NCBI GenBank assembly: GCA_034231615.1
Contig: CM067314.1
Span: forward strand, 12,956,915-13,020,914
Direction: 5' to 3'
DNA: 64,000 nt
DNA from: Meghimatium bilineatum
Taxonomy: Eukaryota; Mollusca; Gastropoda; Stylommatophora; Philomycidae
The translations under genes were made by a program, and so were the position numbers. The number at the start of each line of letters is the position of its first letter. Position 1 is the first letter of the stretch. Shown piece after piece: positions 46,165-57,572 of the stretch. A model generated the notes under the pieces. The model had not been told where the DNA came from. It saw only the letters and a program-made list of their open reading frames with translations, and did no database searches.

Positions 46165-46890
46165 AGTCCGCTGGTGGTCAAATTTTCTAGAACATATTGT
46201 GATCAAAAACTCATATACTAGATTTTACAAGATCCAAAACAACATAGAAATTCAAAATGTTCCATTATTAAAAGTCAAACATTTTACATACTTAGGCACT
46301 AATCTAGCATTGGATGGAGACTCATCAAAAGAAATTTTACACCGTATTGCCCTTGCAGCGGGTGCTTTCAATAAACTACGTAACATCTGGATGTCAAACA
46401 CACAAAGAAACTCCACAAAATTCAATATTGTTTAACTCCAACATCATCCCTATTCTATCCTCTGGATACGATAGTTGGAAAACCACAAAAGCCACAAATA
46501 AGAGACTAGACACCTTTGAAAACAAATACCTACGTACCATTCTGAATGTTAAGTGGAGTGACTTTAAATCTGACACTACTAAAAGAGAGGAAAGCAAACA
46601 CACCTATATATCTTCCGTCATTAGACAAAGGCGTTGGACTTACATCAGCCATGTTCTCAGAATGAACAGCCTAAGAATTCCCCAGCAGTCACTATATTGG
46701 GTTCCACCTGGAGTAAGAAGAAGAGGGAGACCTAGATAGACCTAGATAGATAACCATTAATAGAGAAGGCATGTCAATGAACCTAAAAAACACGCAACAA
46801 TTGAAAGACCTGGCAACACAAAGACAGAAATGGAAAGCTATGGTTTCTGCCCTATGCGCCGCCAATGGCCCTGGAGGAACATAACATAAT
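46165..46890 (+). mobile_element. LINE-F, RT C-terminal half
   Basis: Open pieces 46,199-46,435 and 46,314-46,739: F-T-Y-L-G-T-N-L-A-L-D-G, L-A-A-G-A-F-N-K-L-R-N-I-W, S-S-G-Y-D-S-W-K-T-T-K (family Y-G-x-E-T-W-x-x-T), F-E-N-K-Y-L-R-T-I-L, I-R-Q-R-R-W-T-Y-I-S-H-V-L-R-M, R-R-R-G-R-P-R. Two or three frame changes. It ends in ATAACATAATATAAC. Same family as 15.97-16.36 kb. Confidence 0.86.
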
Positions 46891-47264
46891 ATAACATTAT
46901 GATCAAGCGGAAACCTAGTTGTACGGGAAAATGACCCAGTCCCTTGTGGTTCCGTTTAAGGCAAGTTCTACAGTATTACATGCATTGTCCCCTGAGCTTA
47001 CACAATGTCAAACCAGAGACAATCGCAGCGAAACTTTAAACAACGACACTGAACAACAACTACACAAAAGAAATAATTGTGTATCTGGTGATGTATTCCT
47101 TCCAAAACGTAGTCTTCCTTATGAATCTCCAGAAATCACCGCGGTCTCTGACAAGTTGTCCCGCTTCCTCTAGCGACATATGCATGCATTCCTGAAATAA
47201 TCACGTCAATTATTTGATGAGAACTACACGTGTTCAAAAAGTAACTGAGAAATGAAAAGACATT
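46891..47264. other. Spacer with an 84-codon ORF
   Basis: ORF 46,919-47,173 (plus) is not repetitive and contains no recognised motif. Confidence 0.4.
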
Positions 47265-48105
47265 GTGTGCCAGTTGATTTCATGGTAATAATAGGAGTTG
47301 TCAGCAGATTTGATGGTGATAATAGGAGTTGTCAGCAGATTTAATGGTGATAATAGGAGTTGTCAGCAGATTTGATGGTGATAATAGGAGTTGTCAGCAG
47401 ATTTGATGGTGATAATAGGAGTTGTCAGCAGATTTGATGGTGATAATAGGAGTTGTCAGCAGATTTGATGGTGATAATAGGAGTTGTCAGCAGATTTGAT
47501 GGTGATAATAGGAGTTGTCAGCAGATTTGATGGTGATAATAGGAGTTGTCAGCAGATTTGATGGTGATAATAGGAGTTGTCAGCATATTTGATGGTGATA
47601 ATAGGAGTTGTCAGCAGATTTGATGGTGATAATAGGAGTTGTCAGCAGATTTGATGGTGATAATAGGAGTTGTCAGCAGATTTGATGGTGATAATAGGAG
47701 TTGTCAGCAGATTTGATGGTGATAATAGGAGTTGTCAGCAGATTTTATGGTGATAATAGGAGTTGTCAGCAGATTTGATGGTGATAATAGGAGTTGTCAG
47801 CAGATTTGATGGTGATAATAGGAGTTGTCAGCAGATTTGATGGTGATAATAGGAGTTGTCAGCAGATTTGATGGTGATAATAGAAGTTGTCAGCAGATTT
47901 GATGGTGATAATAGGAGTTGTCAGCAGATTTGATGGTGATAATAGGAGTTGTCAGCAGATTTGATGGTGATAATAGGAGTTGTCAGCAGATTTGATGGTG
48001 ATAATAGGAGTTGTCAGCAGATTTGATGGTGATAATAGGAGTTGTCAGCAGATTTGATGGTGATAATAGGAGTTGTCAGCAGATTTGATGGTGATAATAG
48101 GAGTT
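47265..48105. repeat. 31-bp minisatellite, 27 copies, highly homogeneous
   Basis: Units of GGTGATAATAGGAGTTGTC and AGCAGATTTGAT. Only five or six single-base differences are visible in 840 bp, so it is recently amplified or homogenised. Confidence 0.97.
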
Positions 48106-48114
48106 TAAATGCAA

Positions 48115-48396
48115 GTGTGTTGTCCAGGAGCGAAAGAGGAGAAAAAAATAGCGACACTGTTATAATGATAGGAATATCCTAACAGGCGACAAAGGAGATT
48201 TGGTGAATGGACTTGGCTGTACTATCAAATAGAGGGCCAGATGAACCATTAGGCGATGCCGAAGTCGGATATTTAAGGCGGAAATATGCATATACATCAT
48301 ATGCATATGCATATACACTATAACGCAACTAATTCGTTGACTGGACTATATTCTTCTAACCTGCAGGAGTTTCAGAATGTAGGAAGAAGGAGAAGC
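48115..48396 (+). mobile_element. Old SINE-A copy
   Basis: AGCGACACTGTTATAATG, AACAGGCGACAAAGGAGATT, GAAGTCGGATATTTAAGG, CTGCAGGAGTTTCAGAATG and AGGAAGAAGGAGAAG keep SINE-A order with many changes. A short ATGCATATAC insertion lies at about 48,283-48,317. Confidence 0.72.
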
Positions 48397-48594
48397 CACT
48401 AAAATATTTGACATGTGTTGCAATAAATCTGTTCATCAATGGGCCTAAACTATCTCTTCTCATCTCCCGGCTACCAAGAAGTCCCGATCCAGCACAAACC
48501 TTGAGATCTCCTGACAAAAGAGTGAACCAGGACAACAAATCATGAATGTGGTTTATGAACTACAAACTATTATTTGCTCGAGATCTACTGTTTT

Positions 48595-49055
48595 GTGTAT
48601 GTTTGATGAAATGTGCTAGCAGATAGGCTTGGTTCCAGATGTACTGTCTTGTACATGTTTAATGTAATGTGCGAACAGATAGGCTTGGTTCCAGATGTAC
48701 TGTCTTGTACATGTTTGATGAAATGTGCGAGCAGATAGGCTTGGTTCCAGATCTACTGTCTTGTACATGTTTTATGAAATGTGCGAACAGATAGGCTTGG
48801 TTCCAGACGTACTGTCTTGTGTATGTTTGAAGAAATGTGCGAATATATAGGCTTGGTTCCAGATAGGCTTGGTTCAAGATAGGCGTGGTTCCAGATAGAC
48901 TTGGTTCCAGATAGGCTTGTTTCCAGATAGGCTTGGTTCCAGATAGGCTTGGTTCCAGATAGGCTTGGTTCCAGATAGGCTTGGTTCCAGATAGGCTTGG
49001 TTCCAAATAGGCTTGGTTCCAGATAGACTTGGTTCCAGATAGGCTTGGTTCCAAT
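48595..49055. repeat. 55-bp array passing into a 16-bp array
   Basis: Left: four to five units of GATAGGCTTGGTTCCAGA, TGTACTGTCTTGTACATG and AAATGTGCGAGCA. Right (48,845-49,050): only AGATAGGCTTGGTTCC repeats, about 13 units. The 16-bp unit is a piece of the 55-bp unit. Confidence 0.95.
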
Positions 49056-49159
49056 TCGTCTATAGTCGATGAGCTGATGATGGATTAGTGCATGGAGAAG
49101 TTGACATTTCATAGCGAGAACATTCTGAATGTGACAACGACAATTTGATGAATTCGCTT

Positions 49160-50770
49160 TTTCTAATCGCTCAACTTCATCTGGATCTCTCTTGTGGGAG
49201 GATCTCTCTCTCTCGTGGTAGGATAACTTCATCTGGATCTCTCTTGTGGTAGGACAACTTCATCTGGATCTCTCTTGTAACAGGACAACTTTATCTGGAT
49301 CTCTCTTGTGGTAGGACAACTTCATCTGGATCTCTCTTGTGGTAGGACAACTTCATCTGGATCTCTCTTGTGGGAGGATCTCTCTCTCGTGGTAGGATAA
49401 CTTCATCTGGATCTCTCTTGTGGTAGGACAACTTCATCTGGATCTCTCTTGTAACAGTACAACTTCATCTGGATCTCTCTTGTGGTAGGACAACTTCATC
49501 TGGATCTCTCTTGTAACAGGACAACTTCACCTGGATCTCTCTTGTGGTAGGATAACTTCATCTGGATCTCTCTTGTGGTAGGACAGCTTCATCTGGATCT
49601 CTCTTGTGGTAGGACAACTCATCTGGATCTCTCTTGTGGGAGGACAACTCATCTGGATCTCTCTTGTGGTAGGATAACTTCATCTGGATCTCTCTTGTGG
49701 TAGGATAACTTCATCTGAATCTCTCTTGCAACAGGACAACTTCACCTGGATCTCTCTTGTGGTAGGATAACTTCATCTGGATCTCTCTTGTGGTAGGATA
49801 ACTTCACCTGGATCTCTCTTGTGGTAGGATAACTTCATCTGGATTTCTCTTGTTGTAGGACAACTTCATCTGGATCTCTCTTGTGGTAGGACAACTTCAT
49901 CTGGATCTCTCTTGTGGTAGGACAACTTCATCTGGATCTCTCTTGTGGTAGGATAACTTCATCTGGATCTCTCTTGTGGTAGGACAGCTTCATCTGGATC
50001 TCTCTTGTGGTAGGACAACTCATCTGGATCTCTCTTGTGGGAGGACAACTCATCTGGATCTCTCTTGTGGTAGGATAACTTCATCTGGATCTCTCTTGTG
50101 GTAGGACAACTTCATCTGGATCTCTCTTGTAACAGGACAACTTTATCTGGATCTCTCTTGTGGTAGGACAACTTCATCTGGATCTCTCTTGTGGTAGGAC
50201 AACTTCATCTGGATCTCTCTTGTGGGAGGATCTCTCTCTCGTGGTAGGATAACTTCATCTGGATCTCTCTTGTAACAGTACAACTTCATCTGGATCTCTC
50301 TTGTGGTAGGACAACTTCATCTGGATCTCTCTTGTAACAGGACAACTTCACCTGGATCTCTCTTGTGGTAGGATAACTTCATCTGGATCTCTCTTGTGGT
50401 AGGACAGCTTCATCTGGATCTCTCTTGTGGTAGGACAACTCATCTGGATCTCTCTTGTGGGAGGACAACTCATCTGGATCTCTCTTGTGGTAGGATAACT
50501 TCATCTGGATCTCTCTTGTGGTAGGATAACTTCATCTGAATCTCTCTTGCAACAGGACAACTTCACCTGGATCTCTCTTGTGGTAGGATAACTTCATCTG
50601 GATCTCTCTTGTTGTAGGACACCTTCATCTGGATCTCTCTTGTGGCAGGACAATTTCATCTGGATCTCTTTTGTGGTAGGACAACTTCATCTGGATCTCT
50701 CTTGTAACAGGACAACTTCATATGGATCTCTCTTGTGGTAGGACAACTTCATCTGGATCTCTCTTGTGGT
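49160..50770. repeat. 31-bp minisatellite grown from SINE-A2, about 52 copies
   Basis: Units of CATCTGGATCTCTCTTGTGG and TAGGACAACTT, with TAACAGGACAAC, TAGGATAAC, GGGAGGATCTCTC and shortened ACAACTC variants. The unit is the SINE-A2 segment CTGGATCTCTCTTGTAGCAGG plus ACAA, and the array runs without a break into the rest of a SINE-A2 at 50,771. Variant CTGAATCTCTCTTGC recurs 821 bp apart (49,715 and 50,536). Confidence 0.96.
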
Positions 50771-50880
50771 AGGACAATGGTCCAGCAATATTTCCAGCAG
50801 GATGTAGTTCGGAGAACGGCGACATATTGTGTCGCCGTTCTATTTGATTCATTGACCCGACACAATTGACTTCGACAGAT
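50771..50880 (-). mobile_element. SINE-A2, remainder after the array
   Basis: CAATGGTCCAGCAATATTTCC, AGCAGGATGTAGTTCGG, ATTGTGTCGCCGTTCTATTTG and TTGACCCGACACAATTGAC match the distal two-thirds of SINE-A2. Confidence 0.8.
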
Positions 50881-50957
50881 TAGAGATTAAAGTGAGATTA
50901 AAAGTATTATATATTAAATGGGGCAACTTAATGGCCCCTGGAACTTACGAAAAAGAC

Positions 50958-51230
50958 AACTGTCAACCTTAGCAAAAATTATGTCAATCTTAGAAAACAT
51001 TCTGTCAATCTTAGCAACAATTCTGTCAATCTTAGCAAAAATTATGTCAATCTTAGCAACAATTCTGTCAATCTTAGCAACAATTCTGTCAATCTTAGCA
51101 ACAATTCTGTCAATCTTAGCAAAAATTCTGTCAATCTTAGCAAAAATTATGTCAATCTTAGCAACAATTCTGTCAATCTTAGCAACAATTCTGTCAATCT
51201 TAGCAACAATTCTGTCAATCTTAGCGAAGC
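50958..51230. repeat. 21-bp minisatellite, 13 copies
   Basis: Units of CTGTCAATCTTAGCAACAAT with AAAAATTATG variants. In frame on plus (ORF 50,918-51,280, a 7-residue hydrophobic repeat S-I-L-A-T-I-L). It would make a long hydrophobic stretch if translated, but no evidence for that. Confidence 0.95.
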
Positions 51231-51524
51231 TTTTTAAGCTTAATTATTATATATCTTACTACTTACTACATTTTTCTTAAACTAATTACCACATCGGGGT
51301 CTCCCACCTTAGACTGGTCTTTGTACCCCAATTTTAAATGTGGACCCTCTCCTTTGGTACCGATGTCGTCCAACTTGCGAAACCTTGCATTAGGTAATTT
51401 ATCCTTGTTGGTCAAAAACACGAGAACCGCAATTTTATTATGTCACTAAATTAAAAAAGACAAAGTTGACTGATAAAAAGTACACAAACTCAAAATTGCC
51501 AACGGTAATGAGCAAATTGAAATC
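51231..51524. other. Spacer without recognised features
   Basis: Nothing identified. Confidence 0.5.
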
Positions 51525-52185
51525 ATCACAAATTCTGTTGATTTTTCTCAGAAATTAACAACACTTGATACTGCTCAAATGAAATCAAAAGAAGATTAGC
51601 CATAGCAATGGAGATGTTAATGAATATGAAGACACTGTGGCAGGCATTCAGCAAACAATTACAATAAAACCTCCAAGGACAAGCATATTTCCTGTGGCAA
51701 TTTATTGATGGACAATTACACAAATTTGAAATACGAAAATCCAATCTTCAGGTCAAATTGTTACATCAGAATTCGTAGAACTTTCATGGCAATGTAGAAT
51801 TAAAAAAATTATAAAAATCCTGCAAGACACACAAATATAGAAATCCTGCAAGGACAAATATAGAATTCCTAAAAGTCACAAAACTATACATTCCTTCACG
51901 ACTCAAAAATATATCGATTATAAACATAGAAGAAGACTTGCTCCTCAAAACTATCACAATAGGCAAGCTAACATATTTTGACATATAAAAAGGCACAATG
52001 AAGTACAGAAATTAATCATGGAGGGAAAAGTTCCAAGAAAGAGAACAAGAGACACACCAAGAATGTGATGGACACAGGATGTGGAAGACCTTCTGAATAT
52101 GGAATTGAAAGAAACTGGGCAACTTGTACAAAACCGACTTACAGCATGGCAGTGATGACAACATTCTGTAAAGGACACTCCAAAT
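51525..52185 (+). mobile_element. LINE-D copy, decayed
   Basis: Starts with R-R-L-A-I-A-M-E-M and L-W-Q-A-F-S-K-Q (family segment before Y-G-x-E-T-W), passes a run of short CTGCAAG-type duplications at 51,820-51,900, and ends with T-P-R-M, D-V-E-D-L-L-N-M-E-L-K-E-T-G-Q-L-V-Q-N-R. Stops and shifts throughout. Related to 9,036-9,245. Confidence 0.72.
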
Positions 52186-52262
52186 AAATGATGTGTCCTG
52201 TAGAAAGCTATGAAGCAGGATATTGCTATAAAATGTCATTCTAGTAATAAAATAGTGTTCAA

Positions 52263-52510
52263 TCATGTTCGGCTTGTTTCTAGTATAGCTTGATCAATAC
52301 TATATTATGTTTGGCTTGTTTCTAGTATAGCTTGATCAATACTATATTATGTTTGGCTTGTTTCTAGTATAGCTTGATCAATACTATATTATGTTTGGCT
52401 TGTTTCTAATTATAGCTTGATCAATACTATATTATGTTTGGCTTGTTTCTAGTATAGCTTGATCAATATTATATTATGTTTGGCTTGTTTCTAGTAATTA
52501 TTGATCAATA
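52263..52510. repeat. 42-bp minisatellite, about 6 copies
   Basis: Units of ATGTTTGGCTTGTTTCTAG, TATAGCTTGATCAATAC and TATATT. Confidence 0.95.
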
Positions 52511-52785
52511 CTATATTAATGTAATATTGTTACTATATTAATGTAATATTGTTACTGTATTAGTGTAATAGTGTTACTATATTAATGTAATATTGTTACT
52601 ATATTAATGTAATATTGTTACTATATTAATGTAATATTTTTACTATATTAATGTAATATTGTTACTGTATTAATGTAATATTGTTACTATATTAGTGTAA
52701 TATTGTTACTATATTAATGTAATATTGTTACTGTATTAATGTAATATTGTTACTATATTAATGTAATATTGTTAATGTATATTCC
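52511..52785. repeat. 22-bp minisatellite, about 12 copies
   Basis: Units of TACTATATTAATGTAATATT plus GT. It follows the 42-bp array and shares its TACTATATTA junction, so it may have started there. Confidence 0.94.
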
Positions 52786-52997
52786 ATCATCAAATAGTGA
52801 AACCAATACCAAAAAAATTAATAAACAGAAAAAACAAGGAATTTTCCTACATAGCAATTACTCTACAGAATAACGTAGAAACAGGTCCCTGTTGTTTTGT
52901 TTATTGTTAATTTTGTTTTGGTTCAATTAGTTTTACTACTTGATAGTTAGAATATCCTGTTACATTATTACATTAGCATAGTATTTATCGCTTCTTT

Positions 52998-53280
52998 GTT
53001 ATATTACTGCGTCACTCTCCACTTTGTTATATTACTGCGGCACTCTCCACTTTGTTATATTACTGCGGCACTCTCCACTTTGTTATATTACTGCGGCACT
53101 CTCCACTTTGTTATATTACTGCAGCACTCTCCACTTTGTTATATTACTGCGGCACTCTCCACTCTGTTATATTACTGCGTCACTCTCCACTTTGTTATAT
53201 TACTGCGGAACTCTCCACTTTATTATATCACTGCGGCACTCTCCACTTTGTTATATTACTGCTGCACTCTCCACTTTGTC
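52998..53280. repeat. 28-bp minisatellite, 10 copies
   Basis: Units of TTATATTACTGCGGCACTC and TCCACTTTG, open in all three plus frames because 28 is not divisible by three and no stop falls in any register. Confidence 0.96.
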
Positions 53281-53704
53281 GGACATCCTCTGAGAGTTTA
53301 GTTATTTATACGATACACTAATATGGATTTGGCTTTGACAAAATGATTTTTTCTGAGAATTTAAATCTGGAAACATGCGTCTGATAAGAGCGAACAGGAA
53401 CATTTATAGAAGAGAACATCGCAAAGTATGTACTTTATTATGTTGAATTTGTGTTCTACGTCACGCCAATATGGCGTTATATTTTTCGTGTGTCGTGTGA
53501 ATTCTGGTTTTTTCCCAATATTCTATTACAATATCATAGTTGTTGGATAACATCAAGAGTATTTCTAGAGCGCATGCGGTTGTGTCTGGGTTTCACCAAT
53601 GGCTCACTAGACAAACCAACCATGCAACAGAAAACATTAGTAGATGATATGCCTTTATGTTGAGGTTATCTTCTTATAGAAGCTTCATGGCACGTCATCT
53701 ATAC
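53281..53704. other. Spacer without recognised features
   Basis: A 70-codon plus ORF (53,451-53,663) has no known motif. TCGCCAATGGCTCA-like words near 53,590 also occur at 3,205. Confidence 0.4.
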
Positions 53705-53955
53705 AATCCGTTAGTCGTAACCTTCGATAACAGTTACCATGTTGTTCCGACAGGCCGACGTTGTGCTTGAACTAGTTACGGGCACGGTGTGCGTGGGTGG
53801 AACAACAAAGAAACCCGTCGCAAGAGCCAGAGTTGTGCCCTGATGTCGACGTCTGTTTTTGGCGGCATTGGACTCGAAACACTATCGAGTCCAATGGCTG
53901 CTGGAACAGAGGGCGGAGCACTTATGGGGATGCCCCACGTGCTGTGAGGCCAGTT
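53705..53955 (+). mobile_element. RNase H-family C-terminal module, plus copy
   Basis: Inverted relative to 39,236-39,480: CGTAACCTTCGATAACAG, TTACCATGTTGTTCCGACA, GGAACAACAAAGAAACCCG, CAAGAGCCAGAGTTGTGCCC and GGATGCCCCACGTGCTGTG. It has a few single-base changes and a tandem-like ATCGAGTCCAATGG / ATTGGACTCGA pair. Confidence 0.72.
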
Positions 53956-54262
53956 TTCTAATCAAGAATCAAGTGTTTCTAGAGCTGATTAATTGAAGCT
54001 GTTAAATGGATGTATTTGTTTGATTATAAAGAGAATTCTATTTAATTATTTTCAAGTTTATGTGATGACATAATTTACTTCAATTATTGATATTGTTGAT
54101 GCACACTGAATAATTCACAATGTAGATACACCAGTTTAACGAATCGTGTGAACATACTCACCAGTGGACAGCCTGTGGCGTGTTCGTGCTCGACGCTAGC
54201 TTGACAGCCTGTCAGGCAGTCATAAAATATGTCATGTGCTAAGAATATATTTTTTTTAAAAG

Positions 54263-54562
54263 CATGACGGTCTTGTCAACCACTACACGTCAAGTCTGAT
54301 ATTCGGTCTTATCAACCAGTACACGTCAAGTCTGATATTAGGTGTTATCAACCAGTACACGTCAAGTCTGATATGACGGTCTTATCAACCAGTACACGTC
54401 AAGTATGATTTTCGGTCTTATAAACCAGTAAACGTCAAGTATGATTTTCGGTCTTATAAACCAGGACACATCAAGTCTTCTTCTTCTTCGGCGATCATGT
54501 ACACGTTAAGTCTGATATGACGGTCTTATCAACCAGTACACGTCAAGTCTGATATTCGGTGA
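54263..54562. repeat. About 37-bp minisatellite, 8 copies
   Basis: Units of GGTCTTATCAACCAGTACAC and GTCAAGTCTGATAT, with a GGCGATCATGTACACG interruption (54,488) carrying CTTCTTCTTCTTCGG. Confidence 0.93.
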
Positions 54563-54603
54563 ATGTACGTGTACGTGAATGTACGTGAATCAGGAGCAAT
54601 AGT

Positions 54604-54971
54604 TTATTGTCCCACGGGGTAGTGTAGAGAACTCCAGCAACGTGGTGTGGACCTCATCGAGCAAGGTGGGTCACGTAGAAAAGCATGGTCATCCACTGTA
54701 TCGAACATCAGTTCCTGTCGTCTCAATTCGTCTTGCCAGTGATTTCTAATGAAGTCCAACAAGAGAGTGAGGTCGACGCTTTGCACAACTCTTCCTCACT
54801 TAAATTTTTTTTAAACCAGTACAAATCATTTTCACATCCACGAACATTAACTGGAAGGTAAAAGATTCCCCCCCCCTGACCATAGTAGCATGGCATGTAC
54901 GCGGACTTTAAGACAATGACACAATACAAATAGACCCGGTCGACGAACAGCTCTGATACCGAGTGACTCAA
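54604..54971 (-). CDS. Unrecognised two-part ORF, possibly one frameshifted gene piece
   Basis: Two overlapping minus ORFs (54,723-54,971 and 54,604-54,786). Reading the first to Y-W-F-K-K-N-L-S-E-E-E-L-C-K and shifting into the second gives D-L-T-L-L-L-D-F-I-R-N-H-W-Q-D-E-L, F-D-T-V-D-D-H-A-F. It is not repetitive, has ordinary amino-acid composition, and matches no family I recognise. It could be an old gene or transposase remnant. Confidence 0.3.
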
Positions 54972-55014
54972 TATTTACACAACAGCTCACAGTGAAAGGA
55001 GTCATGCTGCGCTC

Positions 55015-55425
55015 GGTCAGCTCTGAGAGAGAGCTGCCGGTTACACATTCCTTTGGATCAAAAGAGAAATCCAGGAAAGACGTGAAGCAGGAGTTGTCCT
55101 CGCTATTAAAGCAGCACTCTAGATTGGTAAACTAGCAGACCCACATAAGGTAATAAATGATCACTACATGGCGGTAAAAGCCCACTCCCCTGCTCTCTGG
55201 TAAGAAATACACAACAACTATCAGTACGTATGCACAAAGGCTGACAAACCCAGAAGAAGCTAAAGATACGTTATATGATGAACTACATGCAGTTATCACT
55301 GCGATTCCAAAGGACGAAAAGCTAATATTATGTGGAGATTTCAATGCAAAGGTGGGTACAGATAATATCTCCTGAAATTGGTGTAATAGGGAAATATGGA
55401 GTGCAACAGCAATGAATTTCGTTTT
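55015..55425 (+). pseudogene. Non-LTR endonuclease fragment
   Basis: In shifting frames: A-G-Y-T-F-L-W, E-R-R-E-A-G-V-V-L-A-I-K, I-S-T-Y-A-Q-R-L-T-N-P-E-E-A-K, L-Y-D-E-L-H-A-V-I-T-A-I-P, K-L-I-L-C-G-D-F-N-A-K-V-G-T-D. The last is the central G-D-F-N-A motif of the AP-like endonuclease. The N- and C-terminal thirds are missing. It abuts a minus-strand RNase H fragment at about 55,437. Confidence 0.85.
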
Positions 55426-55436
55426 CTATAAGTTAG

Positions 55437-55860
55437 TTAGTTAGTCGTTGGATCAACGTCATTACACTCCGGACTAGTCCATAGGTGCTCAAATCTCTCC
55501 ATGAGTGTAACCACCATTACACGTTGACTGACGGTCCCAGTACGCAGTTGATTGACCATCATTCCTTCTTGCCCACACAACCGCTGCGTTCTAGCGACAC
55601 CACATTTCAAACAAAATTCCTTTATTCTAGTCATAGAACAAGAGTCATAGTCACTTATACAGTCATTTGCTCGTGCGTTTTCCCGTAGGGCGTTCAAAAT
55701 GTCTGCTCAATCCATCGCTCCACCAACAGCCGTAGTAGCAGCGTGTGCGGCCAACCTATCTGCTCTCTCATTACCTCGGACTCCCGCATGTCCCTGCACA
55801 AAAATGAAAGTCACTTTACGCAAGCAGGAATTCTTCACTACAACCAGCCACTGTTCCCGA
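55437..55860 (-). pseudogene. RNase H fragment of a retroelement
   Basis: Minus strand: R-K-V-T-F-I-F-V-Q-G-H-A-G-V-R-G-N-E-R-A-D-R-L-A (about 55,740-55,815), the conserved His and final Asp motif of RNase H, then A-D-I-L-N-A-L-R-E-N, C-L-K-C-G-V-A-R, L-R-T-G-T-V-S-Q-R and F-E-H-L-W-T-S-P-E-C. Only one stop separates the motif from an 86-codon open piece. The C-terminal module is shared with 39.2, 40.1 and 53.7 kb. Confidence 0.83.
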
Positions 55861-56294
55861 ATGTATCCCGCCTGAACTTTCTATAAACATGTGGCGAACA
55901 TTACCTACTCATTACCAGCACCATATTTCAACTTCCAACACAAAATCTGCTACCTTCAGACAGCCAAGATGTTCAAGTAACAAAATCAATGTGCAGTGCA
56001 GACTGTTGGACTCCCCATCGACTTATTGTGTCTAAGCAAATAAATTCGCATCCGGCCTGCCAGACGCATGCACGGAAATAAGGCAAAGAAACGTCTAGGC
56101 ATTAGAAACCTATTAAATGTAAACACTTAACAGTCCTTAGACTCTACTCTGATCAATTTCTGAAATCTGCCCTACTCGTGGAGCAAGACGTGGATACTCA
56201 AGGGACATGTGTGAACAAACACATTTGCTACACTGCTACAGAGAAACCAGGACATTCTATCAAGAAACAAAATGATTTTGATGAGAATGATAAC
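55861..56294. other. Spacer without recognised features
   Basis: Nothing identified. A 79-codon ORF begins at 56,178 and runs into element X. Confidence 0.45.
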
Positions 56295-56775
56295 AAAACT
56301 AAACTAATACGGATATTAAAAAATATATGTTTGTTGTTACTGAGGATATTTCAATACCTGTACGGGATGTTTGTTGTTGTTGTAATAGTCCTTGTCTCGA
56401 TTGGTCCGCTCGGGTGACTTTGAGTGCACGCATAGAATGTCTTGACGAAATCGCATCTTTTTTTTGCAGATGCGGTTAGTCAAGTCCGGAAGAACGCGTG
56501 TGCAATAGTTGCTAGGCGATTTGGTGCCGTTGAACGGACTGGTTCTTCTTCTTCTTATTCAGCGTTCATTCTCAAACTCGTGCCGGATCTCTATTGCAGT
56601 AGGACAATGGCCCTATTAGATTTCCAGCAGGATATAGTCCAGAGAATGGAAATGCGTTGTGTCGCCGTTTTATTTGCGCCAATGGCCCGACACATCCGTC
56701 TTGAACGGACTCGTTCAATTCCCGTTAGTCTCTAGAATTTTGTTTAAATGTCCTCTGGCTTCCTACTTAAATTTA
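56295..56775 (+). mobile_element. Element X, interrupted by SINE-A2
   Basis: Sense-oriented: GATATTTCAATACCTGTACG, TAGTCCTTGTCTCGATTGG, GCGGTTAGTCAAGTCCGG (A-box-like), AGTTGCTAGGCGATTTGG, then SINE-A2, then GTTCAATTCCCGTTAGTC (B box) and GGCTTCCTACTTAAATTTAC (3' end). Confidence 0.85.
56546..56699 (-). mobile_element. SINE-A2 inside element X, about 17-bp target-site duplication
   Basis: TTGAACGGACTGGTTC (ending at about 56,545) and TTGAACGGACTCGTTC (from about 56,701) flank it, with one mismatch. The insert runs from TTCTTCTTCTTATTCAGCG to GACACATCCGTC. The insertion point lies next to the B box of the host. Confidence 0.9.
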
Positions 56776-57572
56776 CTTGTATAAACAAAATTAACGAAAT
56801 GTTGGCCGACAAATACCACATTCAACAAAGCTTAAATTAACCAAATTAACGAAATGTTGGCCAACAAATACCACATTCAAAGCTTGATTCAAAACAAAGC
56901 ATGCTTAAACTATCCAAAAATCAACGTCTAATAAAAGTCGCATTCATCTGCCAACAAAAATTAATTCTAAATCAACTACGCCACATGACGGATTCAACAT
57001 GGCTGTGTAAGAAAGCAGACGAGATACACAGATGTTCAGACACCAACTAGCTATCGGAGATACTTCTATGATGCACTTAGAACGTGATATGGCCCAAACT
57101 CGTCAGCATCATTTTCTATTCGTGCAAATGAAACTCGAATAATCGTAGAGAAAGACAAAATTATAAACGTTGGGTATATCACCTTCGGCACATTTTGAAC
57201 AATCTATCAACAATAAATTAAGAGACTATCAACCGACTACCACGTCTTCCTATAAATGAAGTGCTAGGTAACATCCCTACCTTGGAGGAATCTCGAAAAA
57301 CAATTTACCAGCTTTATAGTGGAAAACTCATGGCGCCAACTTAATACCAGTCGAAATATATAAGTATGATGGTCAAAATCGACCTGAGAGATTTCATATA
57401 ATTTTCCAACAGTCATGAAAATGTGAAACTGCTCCGCAAAATATCAGTAATGCTACAATTGTAGACTTGTATAAACGAAAAGGGATTAGTCAATCCTACA
57501 ATAACCATCGAAACATTTCCCTACTGTCTATCGGTGGGAAGATATTTGACAGGGTCCTTTTGAGTCGTCTTT

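Noticed and set aside
50918..51280. Hydrophobic 120-codon ORF resembling a membrane protein
   Set aside because: It is a 21-bp repeat read in frame. The unit is not maintained beyond the array.
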